Assembly: GCA_026873275.1 (NCBI GenBank)
Contig: JANTUC010000014.1
Location: 1,395,668-1,459,667, forward strand
Direction: 5' to 3'
Length of the DNA stretch: 64,000 nucleotides
DNA from: Pseudopithomyces maydicus
Lineage: Eukaryota > Ascomycota > Dothideomycetes > Pleosporales > Didymosphaeriaceae
Notes under the pieces: model-generated
Told to the model about the DNA's origin: nothing
The model's database searches: none
What the model saw: only the letters and a program-made list of their open reading frames with translations
Shown here: positions 24,058 through 36,546 of the stretch, one piece after another
Position numbering within the stretch: position 1 is the stretch's first letter
Layout of the letters: each line of letters starts with the position of its first letter
Made by a program: the position numbers and the translations under genes

Positions 24058-27000
24058 CTAGACATCAAGATCCTCCTTTTGGAAAATGTGTCCGTCCAAC
24101 AATCTGCCAATGTCGGACATCCGAAACTCATGACCATGACGTCTTATGGTGAAAAGACTCTTCAAAAACGTAATTGGACTCTTTTTTAGCCCTGAGCCGC
24201 CCCCAACTCCTGCGTGGTCATCGGAGAGAATAAAGCCGGTGGCGTCGACTTTCCACCCCTGGCTCTCCATTGCTTCGCTCAAGGATTGCGGGAGAAGGCC
24301 GAGAAATTTGCTGGTATTCAGATAGCTATCATATGACCCGAAGTAAAACTGACCGGCGAACAAATTAAGCTGCTGTGCGAGGTGACGAGCAAGATGAAGC
24401 GCAACCGGTCGCTCTGGTATAGTATAGAAACTCAATGCATCCAGAGCTGGAAAGTCGAAGTTAACACGTGCTCTATAGAGATGCAAAGTGGTAAACTTCG
24501 AGTTTTCCATGCTGCGAATGAGAAGGTTTGCTTCATATGGCGAGATAATCATAATGGCGTTGATGTTGATGCCCCCTAAGTCATGGGAAGCGAGGATTTA
24601 TTGCACTGAGCGTAAGAAAGCATCGGAAGTGAAAGTATCTGAGTTCTTGATGACGGTCTCAGCAAAGTCGGTGGTTGCCAGTAAGGTTTTAGCGCCCAAT
24701 AGCTGGTTCGGATCGAACGTGGTGGCTGTATTCATGCTCAAAAGAGTGGAGAAGGCAGGGCAGTATCCCGTAGAGTCATTGATGATTTTTCCAGTCAATG
24801 CAAACTCCTGTACATCTGCATGCAATCTATGCTGTCTCGGTTGGGCGCCGGGAGCTCGCTGGATCTGACGCTCCTGCTCCACTTCCCTGAAAGAAATACC
24901 AGCATAATATACCAGCGAATGTTTTGGTGGTGCACTTACGGTGAAAGTTCCCGCTCTTGTTCCTCTTCAAGTGCGCTTTCGTTGAACTGCGTAATGCGAA
25001 AAGCGTCACAGCGAGCCGCTATTTGTTAGATAACAGGATCCTCAGAAACATCAAAGATTTTCGGCCGATTTAAGTTCAGACAAGACCAACATCTTTTCTC
25101 CAGGGACTGGGCTTCAACTTCTAGTAGCTTCTCAGCATCTTCTTTAATCCATTATAACTGACCACCCTGCTCATTCAAAGCCCTCCAAATTTTGTCCTGT
25201 CGCACGAAACGTTCTCCTTGGACCGCCCATAGCGGAATGTTGCGACGGAGGTCATTAAGTGTCTCATACATCGACCACTCTAAAATATCGGCGACCGTAA
25301 TATTTAAACCATTTGCCTTTTAAGCAGTCTGGAGAATTTTCATCTAGATCTCCCGAGAGACCAAGAAGGTCACTGTCTGGCCCTAGCCCAGCTTTCGCAT
25401 TCGCATACAGGCTTGAACAAGACAATCTTTTGTCAGCTTCAGACCTAGCGTAATAGCAGCCCTATATTCCAGCGGGAGAACGAGGTCTATACCTCGCGTG
25501 TGAGCCTCATCTAAGAAGACAAGGCAAGTGTCAAGGCAAGATTAATATGGCGACGCTAGAAGGCGGCACACCCGGTCTGCACGATCAACAACGCAAATTT
25601 CGTCATTCTCGTCAATAAAGACGACAGCTGCCTTCGAGTTATTATAGAGCTTCAACCAAGCTGTCGCCATCCCCAAGTTGCTAAGTTCGAGAATCTGAGC
25701 TCCAACATCAATGATTACTTGAGCAGGTGGATCAAGCTGCATTACGCATGATAGCAAGCGATCAGCATCCGAGAAGGACTGATTCATGGACGTCGGAGCC
25801 AAAATGTGGACTAAGTTCTCCGGTTGGAGAAGGTACTCCATGACCAGTGCATTAGTATGCTTCTGGTCAGGTAATTCGAGGTATGCCACATCCAAAGGAA
25901 GCAGAAAGCGTGAATCGATAGTACCGGAGAAACCAGTAGTTATCTGATCTCGCGACTTACCAATATCCCAGCCAGAAGCCGAGAGCTTATACGGAAACTC
26001 CTTCATTTTTTTGGGAAAAACAATATTGCAAACATAATAGTCAACAATGCTCTTACCATTCCATAGAGTTGGAAATATCTTACCAACGCATTAGGGTTAG
26101 ACTTTTAGATTAATACTTTTTAGAGTAGTGAAAGGCTCACTAAGATTGTTTGAGTCTTTCACCCAGTCTTGGTATGTGATGTCTGCTTGATCTGAGTTTG
26201 TTAGGTGTGCGAAAGCTGTGAAGAGCTCAGTATCTTGAAGCCCTTGATAATAGTAGCTCAACAACGTCAACGTGATAACGACGTCCGGATGAGAGATCTC
26301 ACTGCGCAAGGCTGGGGTGTCTTTGGCCCGGTATGGCACAGCAACCCTGGTCGGCGGAACACGATCCGCAAGACCGTAGTTTACTCTCCAGCGTTTCTCA
26401 ACAAAGACGAATGGCAGCACTGCACCGGCAAAAAGACCACGGAGAAGAAGAAGCTGTTGACGGGCTGTTTCCGTCCAAAGCATCGGATTGTCCTCGACTA
26501 GATCGATTTCTCGTGCAGAAAGATCACTTTTCATGATATACGTGAAGATAGCTTCGCGGATAGCTGGCGGCTGGCGGCTAATTGGAAATCCCGGAAGACC
26601 TTCAGAAAATACCTTGATGGCGAGCGATTTGACGAAGGAACTTACAGCATCTTCTCGGAGTATATGAGTCCTTGGGAAGGCGCCAGGGACCCCAGAAACC
26701 GTTTCAATGGAGCAAGGAAAATCCCGAGCGACTATTGGAATGATGGACGTAGAAGGAGATGAATGAAGATGGAGGCACAGGTGCCTTAGTGCCGCAGGGC
26801 TATTGCGAGCACTGAGACACTTAGCCTTAGTAGATAGTTAAGGTATTAAAGTATTAAGGTACTGTGAACTACGAGCTTAGAGAGAATTAAAGGCTAGATT
26901 AGCCTAATAATAATCCGGCTAATTATAATACTACTTTTTAAATACCTACCTTCTATACGCCACGTTTTATATTGTTATAAGAGGGGTGACAGCGTTTTAT

Positions 27001-30000
27001 CTATCTATTTTCATCCAGTCAGCTCATGCTCAGCTACTACATTTTTCAATAAACAAAACATTGGAATGATGCACCTCGCCAGTTCTAACACGTTTGCGAT
27101 CAAAATCCATCTACCTGGACTTGATTCAATAAAACGTTGCTTGCCCATGGTGTAGATTAATTCGAAGCGTGGGCTAAAGTTTTCATTACTCTCATCCACG
27201 ATATCGCGTGCATATTTTTCAAGAAAGACTTGCGATGCAACAGCCGACCGTGCAACATCTTGTCGGCCGCTGATCAAAATATCCGGGACCATCAGCTTGA
27301 ATGACAAGATGTGTTCTGGCTGCATCAGCAATATTCCACCTTGAGACATGCAATCCACAAGCATGGCCGAGATAGAGTCCATGTCTGCGCGGGTCGGTTG
27401 AATTGCCCGAGTAGATGGAAGATAGTACACTCGACGATCAACAAGGCCTCCTATTTTTGAGATCAGCATTTGAGCCATCTGCTTGGACTACGACTTGGTC
27501 ACAATGACCCGAACGAGTCGAGATCCATCTGCGAGGTGCACTGCGACAATAGGGACGATCACGCTCGATTTTCCTTCGCCCATGTTCAGTTGCATGACAG
27601 CATTGTGGCCTGATGAGGGGTGCCGCATCTCTCCCGCAATTTGCTCTTGTACTTTCCGCACCATGATGCCACTCTCGGCCTCGATCAAGAGCGTCTCAGG
27701 AAATTCAAATGGGTTCCAATTGACGTGACCCACATTGTCAAGCTCATTGATAAGATCGTCGTTCCGATGGCCTAGCCAGGCTCACCAGACGTCCAATACG
27801 ATGTAGGACAGTGATGGCTAAACCGTATTCGACAATACAATTCTGCCAGTCGACTGGAATTCGAGACCAGCGATGGCGAGACAGTTGTCGAAGAAGAAAG
27901 ACAGGCGACACACGTGGTGAATGAGAGATAGCGTATGCCGTCTTTTCTTTCACACGAGACGTCAGGGCTCGAAGGATGATATGAAACAAATGTTCGGTGT
28001 AATTTTTGCATTCCTGGAAGTGTGCGGATAGTTCATCTCGGACATTGGCATTCGTCGCGCCGGCAGTCTGCTTCCGCATCAACGCTTGTAAACTCTTCGC
28101 CAAGTCGTCGATATAGTCAAGCTCGTACTTCGACCGGTTTCCAGTCGTCCGCATCTTCCCCATCAGTGCTTACAGTCGAGGCTCAGATGTTGTATCATTG
28201 GATCTAGTGCTTACATCTGCCGATACAATGATTTGTCTCGGTTTGTAAAGTAGAGTAGGAGCCGGCGTAAGGAATAATTCAGCCTCTGAAACGAAACCGC
28301 TGCTGGTCACCCCTACGGCAGAGTTGTGCTGCTTTAATGCTGGTGCATTTATCATGCTGACGGGGTAGTTTTCCAAGGCATGTGAGAGTTGCGATAAGTA
28401 GTCGTAAAGGAGACTATTGTCATACCACGCATTGAATTCTTTTCTGATTCCTAGCATGGCATTTTCAATGTTGATGTATGTTGACACATTCGGTATCTCC
28501 GGGTGAAGCGGCATTGCACATGGCCATTGTGACTTTAACATGTTCACTGTCTCCTGTTTGGTCAATAGTTTAGTACACCTCGTTGTTGAATTCGTTGCGT
28601 CTGGTTTGCCCTTGGTGGCTGGAGTCGGCATGACCTGTACAGGTTCTTACGACGTTAATTGAAGAACTGAACTGGTGCGCTCCACTATTGTGTCTTTCGC
28701 TCGTGTCCATGCAAGCTTACGTCGACGATCATAATCTGCCCTCTTCTCATTCGATTGTCTTGCGGCGTTCCACTCAGGGCTCTCATTGGGTCTACGAACA
28801 TTCTGGTCCAGTAGCCTCTTAATGTTGATGTCCTTGAATGAACAACCCTGATTTGCGCGGAACGAAACAGAATTGGGCACTTGAACGAGAGCAAGTCGTC
28901 TTGACTTTACACACATCACGAGAAGCTGCAGTTCTTCCATCCACGCATCCCCTGCAAAGCTCATAGTACACAGCCAGACCATTAACGAGAAACGATACCT
29001 TTCGAGAGTCCCTGCATTCTTGAATAATTGATGAAGAGCAGGAAGGTTCGCTAGAATTGTTCCAATGACATCATTTCCCAGTAGAGGGGCATCAAAGCGA
29101 AAACGCGACACGTCAAACTTTGTTTGGGCTCCACGAATGATTTCCTGGTCGGAAACCAAAGACCAAAGACTGGATGGTTGTGCAGCTTTCCAATTCTTCG
29201 CCTCTCCGGCACGACATAGAAGAGCAGACATTGTGGCGACGTTAGTCGCTCTTTGGGAGTGTAATCCTTGGTCTCTAGGTTCGTAGATCTCATCGTGACA
29301 GCTATCATGATTCTCGGCTCCAAAGCCAGAGACCTGAAAAATAGAAGATCTCAAGCTTGCCCTCGCTCGCAGATGCTCGTCAATATCATTTCTGTGCACA
29401 ATCTGAATATTCATTTCTGGATAGAAGAGTTTTGATGCTTCAGATTGACGTAAAAGGCCTGAGACTACCAGTGAGAAATCGTCGTGCTGTGAGAGGAATG
29501 GCAGATTCTGGTCCCACTTAACGCTCTGCATAGTGCGCAGATGAGATGGATAGAATCGGCGTCCAGGGGTAAGCTGAGCAATCTTGTCAAGTATTTTCAC
29601 GTTTGCCTGAGAAGGTTGACTGAATGATCTGACTGCATTCGATCGAAGCATTGTTAGTGCTTGCTCGGTACCGGTATGTAGTGTCGCCGGGTCTGGGAGA
29701 CAATATGATGTCAGTGCGTGGAGGTACGCCAGGAAAAGCTTAGAGCTGAGGTCATGGTTATCCGTAAGACGATGCAGAAGACCATCCACCCCAATGACAT
29801 GAACCCTGGACTTTGCCCTATCTCTGACTTGGACCTGAACATGAGAATCATCTTTCCAGTATTGTTAAGCAGACTCTAAAATCAATAGAACACGATCCCC
29901 GGTCTGATGATTCTTTAGAATAATCTTATTCTGAAATCCGATGAGTGTACCAAGGGACTGATTTTCATCAACGGACATAGAACGATGTTCACGGGAATGC

Positions 30001-33000
30001 AGCAAGTCACTGCCCCTTTTCAGCTTGAAGCCAAGGTGAAGAAGAGGAATTTCCACATGGAGCATGTTGACACCCGGTTGTAGCAAACAGTGCATGTCTA
30101 AAGTGTCTGCTAAGGGCTGGAGACGAGAAGCCAGTATCGTCGCAGTCGCTGAGGCAGTGCCAACTACGCGAATTCCGTCCCTGCTTAATTCCCACTCAGA
30201 AGTTGCTTCCAGCTTCGACAATGTCCATTTTGAGGAGTGATCGAAGTTCCAAGGATCCTCTTTCGGCAAGAAGATCACATGGTTGTGGACAGTGCTGTAC
30301 CAGAGTATGTAGTCCCTCGAGAAGTGACGTGGATATTTGTTCTGCAGCAGATCAGAAGGCACCGTCTCGTAGGTATGACGCCCAATCATGGCCTGTACAA
30401 TCAGGTCTCCCGATCTCATAGCAATATTTACAGCGCACCCTCCAAAGCTTCGCTTAGCTGAAAATCGGAAACCAGGGTGTGAAGCAGGCATAACCTCAAC
30501 TGTGGCATTGCCAAAGAGAGTTCGAAACAACGGGGACTTCTGATACTCCGCTGGGGGGTGATCGAGAGGTAGACCATGAACGAGAAGCTCACCACTAAGC
30601 AGATTGTAATGGACATGGGCAGCAGCAGCGGTTTTGGTTGTCATCCAATGTTCGGCTAGGACTGACCAGCCAGAATTGCTACAAGAATAGCCAGACCACA
30701 CTTTTTGTATAGCATCATCCAAAGCCATCCCGTTGTGCGATAAGATGGCATAGCTTCGGTAAAGCAAGCGCTTGAAGCGGAACCGAAGTCGTGCGACATT
30801 GGGTTCATTCATCGCTGGACTGTTCTCTCCTTCTTGGACCACAATCGACGCCCATAAGATAAAATGTGCATCAGAACTCCGCATTATCGCAGCCAGATGT
30901 TGTTCATCGACGTCAAAGGTTGAGATGCATACCAGTGCGACATCTATGCTTTTCGCCTCAAAATGTATCCGGTCCACATGGTTATTCATTGCCATGTATG
31001 CTTTTTCTTTGAGCTCTGAAAGCCACTCGCCAGCAATACATCTTGTGGTGTGAAGAGATTTCAAGCAGGTCTCTCTGGCTGACTGATTTAAGGAAAGTAC
31101 TCGAGCAGCTATTGCAATGAAGGTAGAAAGTGCGTTAACAGACTCCCAATTTTCTTTTACTCGGTTAAGAACAGTGTTGAGATTAGTCATGATTGTAGCG
31201 GTAAATTTGTTGGATTGTAACAGGTAATGCGATTCGCGTAGCGGATTCTTGTTGTGGGATTGTGGTTCGGCCTGGTAAATGCATTGCAAGACGACCAGAG
31301 CGGTCTCGAGCTTTTTGAAGTCCACATTAGGCATCGCTAACTGTAATAAAATGTTAAGCCACTGAACCTGATGTCCCAGTGGGATAGTTGCAAGCTCCTT
31401 GTATTCCTCAAGTGTCATGTTGGTAGAACACGCATCTTGGCTTGCTATGACATTATTCGGTGCCTCACCATCTGGAGCCGATCCAGATCGAAAGATAAAC
31501 TTCTGCAAAGCCTTCGCTTCCTGTGGGAGCTTGTACGTGCATTCGAATTGCATTTCTTCAGTGGGTACGAAGCCATTGTCAAGGTAGCTTTTGCTATCTT
31601 CTTCATAGTACTGATAATTCAGGCCGTTTGGGATACAGATATTGGACTCTGTGGCCGATGGTATGTCTTTCTCATGATAGTGTGTAACAATCGCTGGTTT
31701 CGTTTCCGAAAGCAACCTGATGCGACCGTTTGTTGAAGTATAGTACCCAACCAGGTGTTTGTCATTGGAGAGATAATATGATGCTCGAGGTTGTGATTGT
31801 TCAGCCCGACTTTTGAGGACATTGTGCAATATGTAGGATCGTGCATCTCTCCAGTGAACAAACCACGCAGGAACCGCTAGTTCGAACACAATAGCGTTTG
31901 CTTTGCCCCTTTCTTCTGGAAGTGGCCATTCGTGGACTTGAATTTTGAGTGCATCACGCTGTCTACGATATGCGCACTTATTACAGGACGTCTTGTGGGT
32001 GGTTTCAATTTCGGGTGGGTCACACTAGCTGTCCTTGATGGTTGTTATGTATTCACACTCTGCATCTAGGTAGAGTTTGTTGAGTCGGTTATATTCCATT
32101 TTGGCGGTAGCGAGCTCTCTCAGCTTGGCTTGTCGCGCCATCTGAGCTTTGTCGCGGATGGCCTGGCGTAGATCCTTATGCTGTTGGGAAGTGTTATAGA
32201 ATCTGTTGGGGAATCCTTCCTGATTGTGAAGGTTGAAAATACTTGTGAAAGGACGGCCTTTAGAGCGTGAGAATAAGTAGGATTCAATGCTAGAGAGTCT
32301 TTTCATCTGATCTAAGAACGGCAGCAAGAGGTTCTGAATCGCTGCTGATGGTATGCCGGTATCTTATTCTCTTAATAAACTGAAGGTGCCAATCGCCGCT
32401 CTATCGCAGCTGATCCAAAGCTTCATGATGGTGACCAGCATCACGGAAAGACCTTCGGGGTTGTTTGCGTAGACTTGACAGGCAATAGTATGATAACGCT
32501 TGATTAGCTGACACACGTCCCTGCACACAGAAATTGGATCAGACTGTGTTGTTTTCTTCCAGGTATCAATATCTTGTGAAACCCATTGCTCAAAGAGCTG
32601 AATATTCTGAATAGCGTAATCATCAGAGGAGCTTGGAAGGGGCTGAGGATCACTAGGTCCATGCTGAGGCTTGAGTATTCCGCTTATAGGTCTATAATGA
32701 ATAGCCTCTTCATATTCCGGCCCGCTCTGCATCAGAGCAATATACTTGTTCAAATCTGACAGGGCTATGGCTGTCTGGGAAGCCATAGGAAGACTGTTCA
32801 AAGCTGCCATCGATGGGTCCCGATTCCAGTGTAATTGAATGGCTGTCCATCTCGTAGAAACTATATCGTAAGTCTTGCGCAAAACGGATTCGACTTGAAG
32901 AGCGACCGACTCGAGGAGGGTATCAATATGAAGTAGCTTTTGACGTCGCCGATCAATCTTTGCATTCATGACATGCATCAATTCAGAGTGAAGTTGAAAC

Positions 33001-33842
33001 TGTTGGCTTAATGAGAGCAGCCGGCACATGATAAAAAGGATGACGTTTTTGTACAGTGCAAGCGAGCCATCCGGAGAGCGCAAGATCGTCAATTGTAATG
33101 CGACACGCACGAGGAGCCACATTGCTGACCGACGCCAGGGCTTACGCGCATAATTGAAAAGCACCTCTTCTCTCGTTCTCTTTGTTACAGAAGTCGTGTA
33201 GTGTGGCGCCCCGATGCCTCTTAACATGCCAAGAAACAGTTCAGATACGATGACAGGGCGAGGGGTATCGCGGTCTTCTTCGTGCGTCGTACTCATCTTC
33301 TTTGAATATGTCTGCATCTCCGGTACGCTTTGGCCAGACATTGTCGATAGCATCTTTGTGAGCACACTAGTGAAGCCGGCTTCCAACAGAAGACTTGAAT
33401 TGACTGCAATCGCACTTGCAGGGAAGTCTCGAACGAGTCGTCCTCGGGCTGACTGCACGGATTCATTCTTAGCCGATAACTCGAAAGTCTCAAACATCAG
33501 GAGCGTCTTCTCGCGTGTGATCAGCACAGCAGCATTCTGCGCAGAGATTTTGAGAGCAATGGTATGGCCCTATTCCATGTTGGTAAGGATCGTTGCGAGT
33601 TCTGCTTCATCGATAGTATTCTCTGATTAGTGGACGGCTCTCATGTATTCAAGTAAGGCCCATGATCGAATGATTGCGACCGAAGAGTGCCCAAGAACGG
33701 ATTGTAGCTGGATAATGGCGTCCCTCCCAAGTTCTAGGATACTCAGATCACTCGGTGTATCTTCTTCTTGGGGTAATCGTGGAGGTAAAAATACATGGTC
33801 GATCAGACGTCGCGATCTGTCTTGTCCGCTGAATAACGCCAT
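24058..33842 (-). pseudogene. DUF6606/DUF3638/DUF3645 giant protein gene, inactivated
   Basis: It starts MALFSGQDRSRRLIDHVFLP (DUF6606 head) and ends HIFQKEDLDV. Removing the 314-bp insertion with its duplicate and one intron (24887-24939) leaves about 3135 codons, the usual family size. Recognisable parts in order: N-terminal DUF6606; a Cys-rich CNKCAYRRQRDAL segment; DUF3638 with Walker A-like QLNMGEGKSSVIV (about 27580); DUF3645 with the DEAH-type VFLDEAHTRG (about 25495); and a C-terminal SPYEANLLIRSM segment. Family function is unknown; some members are labelled ubiquitin hydrolase. It is interrupted by 17 in-frame stops (first bases of their plus-strand triplets: 33627, 33570, 32364, 32025, 29865, 28647, 28170, 27488, 26097, 26091, 25542, 25383, 25344, 25320, 25152, 25026, 24598), a one-base frame change near 27760-27786, and the insertion at 26746-27059. 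All stops are TAA or TAG. Confidence 0.93.
26746..27059 (+). mobile_element. 314-bp non-autonomous insertion carrying R1 (copy 4)
   Basis: It splits the DUF3638 pseudogene inside the codons for IIP. The 12-mer attggaatgatg flanks it at 26734-26745 and 27060-27071, and the two gene halves rejoin in frame when one copy and the insert are removed. Its right part (26970-27059) is R1, ending in the A-rich aataaacaaaac next to the duplicate. The left part includes ggctattgcgagcactga, matching the R2 module near 23.29 kb. There is no ORF or terminal inverted repeat. The A-rich end and long duplication resemble a SINE-type insertion. Confidence 0.8.
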
Positions 33843-34837
33843 GTTGAATTCGATTTAATGAGACGCTCAAGCTGTGGAAAAGGGGATGGAAAGAAGGAAT
33901 GACTGAATTCTGAGAATAAAGAGGGCCAGAGAATGTTTAGGAGAGTCTTGTTTGCTTTCTCAACGGGTACAGACATGTGTGAAAATGCTTGGCGTTTGAA
34001 CAATGTTTGTTATCTCTAGATGACTAAGATTATTCATTAAATAGTGGTAATTGTAGTAGAAGTAATCGGATGTTCCTATGAACGATCCTATTTATCCTCT
34101 TTTCCATTGCCTATGGCATCGCCAGATCGATTCTGCAGTTTATCGTTTCAGCGCATTTTACAGCATCGGGCACAAAGCAATGCACACCGTGGCATTCGTA
34201 ATCTTTGCGGGGTACCTAATACCCTCTAGATATACTGCTGGTTCTACAATCTTCGCAGGCGTCGTTGCCTTATTCAGTCTGCCTAGACCAATGTTCACAG
34301 GCATAATTTTGGACGGTGGGGACTGGACATGGATCCTGCTATTAAATGCACCTGCCGATATCGTTGTATTTATTCTTTTTTTTTGCGACCCCCGGCTACT
34401 TTTCTTACGAGCGCGACGATGTCGATACACTTCTTAGGGCAGCTGTGTTGTGCTCAGTCCATTGATATTGTTTTAATGTCCATATTTGGAATCGTGGCCT
34501 AGGAAAACTAGTTTACTCGACGACCAACGACGGCACAAGAGGCGGGAGTACCGTCGACCATTCTTTCCGATCTCCACGCTTTAGGTGTTCTTCTGTTCTG
34601 CTTCTTCACCGGGCTCGGATTCCTCACCTGCGTCCTAATCTTCTCGTAACGTTTCTAGGTTGTATTTGTTGACTTGCCGGCAGCTGCACGCTATCTTCCG
34701 ATTGCCGTGTGCTAGCGTTGGTATTCAGCAGGACAGGTACGTCTCGCATTGTCCTCTGTTCTTCGCCTGGAAAAGAGCTGACAATCGACAGGTACCATGT
34801 GTATGATCCTTCCCATGTGGAGTATTTGTTTTTTTTT
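33843..34837. other. Intergenic with possible MFS transporter relic
   Basis: It lies between the DUF3638 start and the MFS 3' end. The plus-strand frame 34078-34437 contains GGDWTWILLLNAPADIVVFI, resembling the WRW-type loop and next helix of MFS pumps, and a later frame (about 34580) reads LGVLLFCFFTGLGFL. Stops break the rest. This may be a decayed MFS gene in opposite orientation to the intact one next door; the evidence is thin. Confidence 0.3.
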
Positions 34838-36546
34838 TCAATTCTTCTTCTCCTTAACAGACCGCCATTCCATTAACAGACTTCCGATAAGCGATGCACA
34901 CGTAAGTCCGACAGCAACGTACCATGTCCTGCTAAGGCTTTTACTAATAACTTCAAGCACTTTGTCGTGCAGCACGCGTGGCGCATGGCTTGTAATCTCC
35001 ATTAGGCCAGTGTCGCTAATATCTTGAGATGTCACGTTGGGAATTAGCTCAGCCAAGTTAGACGACAATTGGTTGGTGAACACCGCCTGTGCAATAGCCA
35101 CAGAGACCGCAGGTCCTAGTTGCTGAGCAAAAAGCACAATTGAAAAGCCCAACGAGACGTCTTCTTTGGAAAGCACTGTCTGTACGGCACTCATGGGCGC
35201 ATTGATAGCGATCCCATTTGCCAAGCCAGATGCGCCAGTGTATAGAACAAGCTGGGCAAAGTCTGTGTTCACACCAAAAGTTGTAATAAGTCCAGCAAAT
35301 ATCGGCATAGTGATCGAGGAGAAGAGCATGAATGGCGTATAAAACCCCAAAAGACTCGTTCCAGATCCGCATAGAAACATGCCGAGTGCACCCCTACGAC
35401 AATCGGAGCCATCATATAACCTGCTTTACTGGGAGAGTACTGGTGTACAACTTGGTAGTAGATTGGCAGGTAATATTCAAGAATGTTAATGGCACTGTTC
35501 GTGCACATTATGAAGATGGCACCCGCAATGACGTTGCGATTCTTCATGATGCGAGGCGGTAATGCTGCATTCTCGCCGCGGCGTCTTTGGTTGAATGCAA
35601 AGGCTATGGACAGAACGGTGAAAGTGACAAGGAGTGTAATGACTTTCCAGTCGTGCCAAGGGTACTTGATGCCGGCCCAGGAGAGTGCGATGAAGAGAGT
35701 TGTGAGGCCGGGTATGAAGAGCAGATTGCTGACTGGGTCAAGCTGAACAATCTTCCGGCCGAAACTTATACTGGTGTCGCTTGGCTTGACATTGGGAAAC
35801 AGGAACATGATCATCAAAATCGTTGCGCCTCCGATTGGCAAATTGACCCAGAAGCACCAGCGCCAGCCAACGGATTGGGTCAATACGCCACCCAGTATAG
35901 GTGCAGTGAGAACAGCCGCACTTTCGACACCTCCAAGTATGCCGCAATAAAATGGTCTCTTGCGGAGAGGTAAAACGTGTGTGAGGATAACAAAGCTTCC
36001 TCCGATGATCCCTGCGTAGCCCGCTCCAGTGATAGCTCGACCGACAATAAACATGGCTGAAGAGGTTGCTGTGGCGCATAAGAGGCTTCCTAGCAAGAAG
36101 ATGACATTCGCGAAGAGCCATGTGCGCTTTACCGAAAAGAGCTTAAACATCTTGCCGAAGATGAATTGGAAAGCACAAGAGCAGAGACGGAACGCCGAGG
36201 AGTACCAACCAATATCTGCCGAGGTATGGAAGTCGTCGGTGATGCTGATGAATTAACAGTCAGTTTCTTTCTCAACTATTTCCCGTTGGTCGCAAGCTAA
36301 CCTAGGTACAGCAGTAGCCACAATGTTGGTGTCCAAACCGCCAAGAACGAGCAAGGCCCCCAGTGTGATGAAAATAAACCAGAACTTGAGGCCACTTGGG
36401 TAATCGTCTATCTCTGTTGTTGTGCCGCGCATTGACCCTGTTTCGTCGACGTCTGTTGACACTAGTACGATATCATTCTGACTCAGTGTCCGCATCTGAA
36501 TCCTCTCTGCGGAGTCCTGTTCCATTGTTATAGTTTCTGTTGCCAT
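34838..36546 (-). CDS. DHA2-type MFS efflux transporter, one-base frame break
   Basis: Exons 36302-36546 and 34838-36244 are split by a 57-nt intron (GTTAGC...ATCAG) that rebuilds ATAVPSITDDFHTSADIGWY, the first loop of 14-helix drug:H+ antiporters. Further family marks are GAGYAGIIGGSFVIL (motif C) and SVGWRWCFWVNLPIGG. The frame changes at a run of four C (35391-35394; G on the coding strand). Five G would give PIVVGGALGMFLCGSGTS, as in relatives, and a 550-residue product. Total exon length is one base short of a multiple of three, as this predicts. Predicted plasma-membrane efflux of a small toxic molecule. It neighbours an ABCC pump with similar single-base breaks, so sequence error is a real option. 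Confidence 0.88.

Noticed and set aside
24058..33842. Several separate small genes in this interval
   Set aside because: All ORFs lie on one strand, in order, and match consecutive parts of one protein family; their borders are single stop codons, one indel, one intron or the insertion.
34078..34437. Functional second MFS gene
   Set aside because: Only one MFS-like loop and helix; the rest is interrupted. Kept only as a possible relic.
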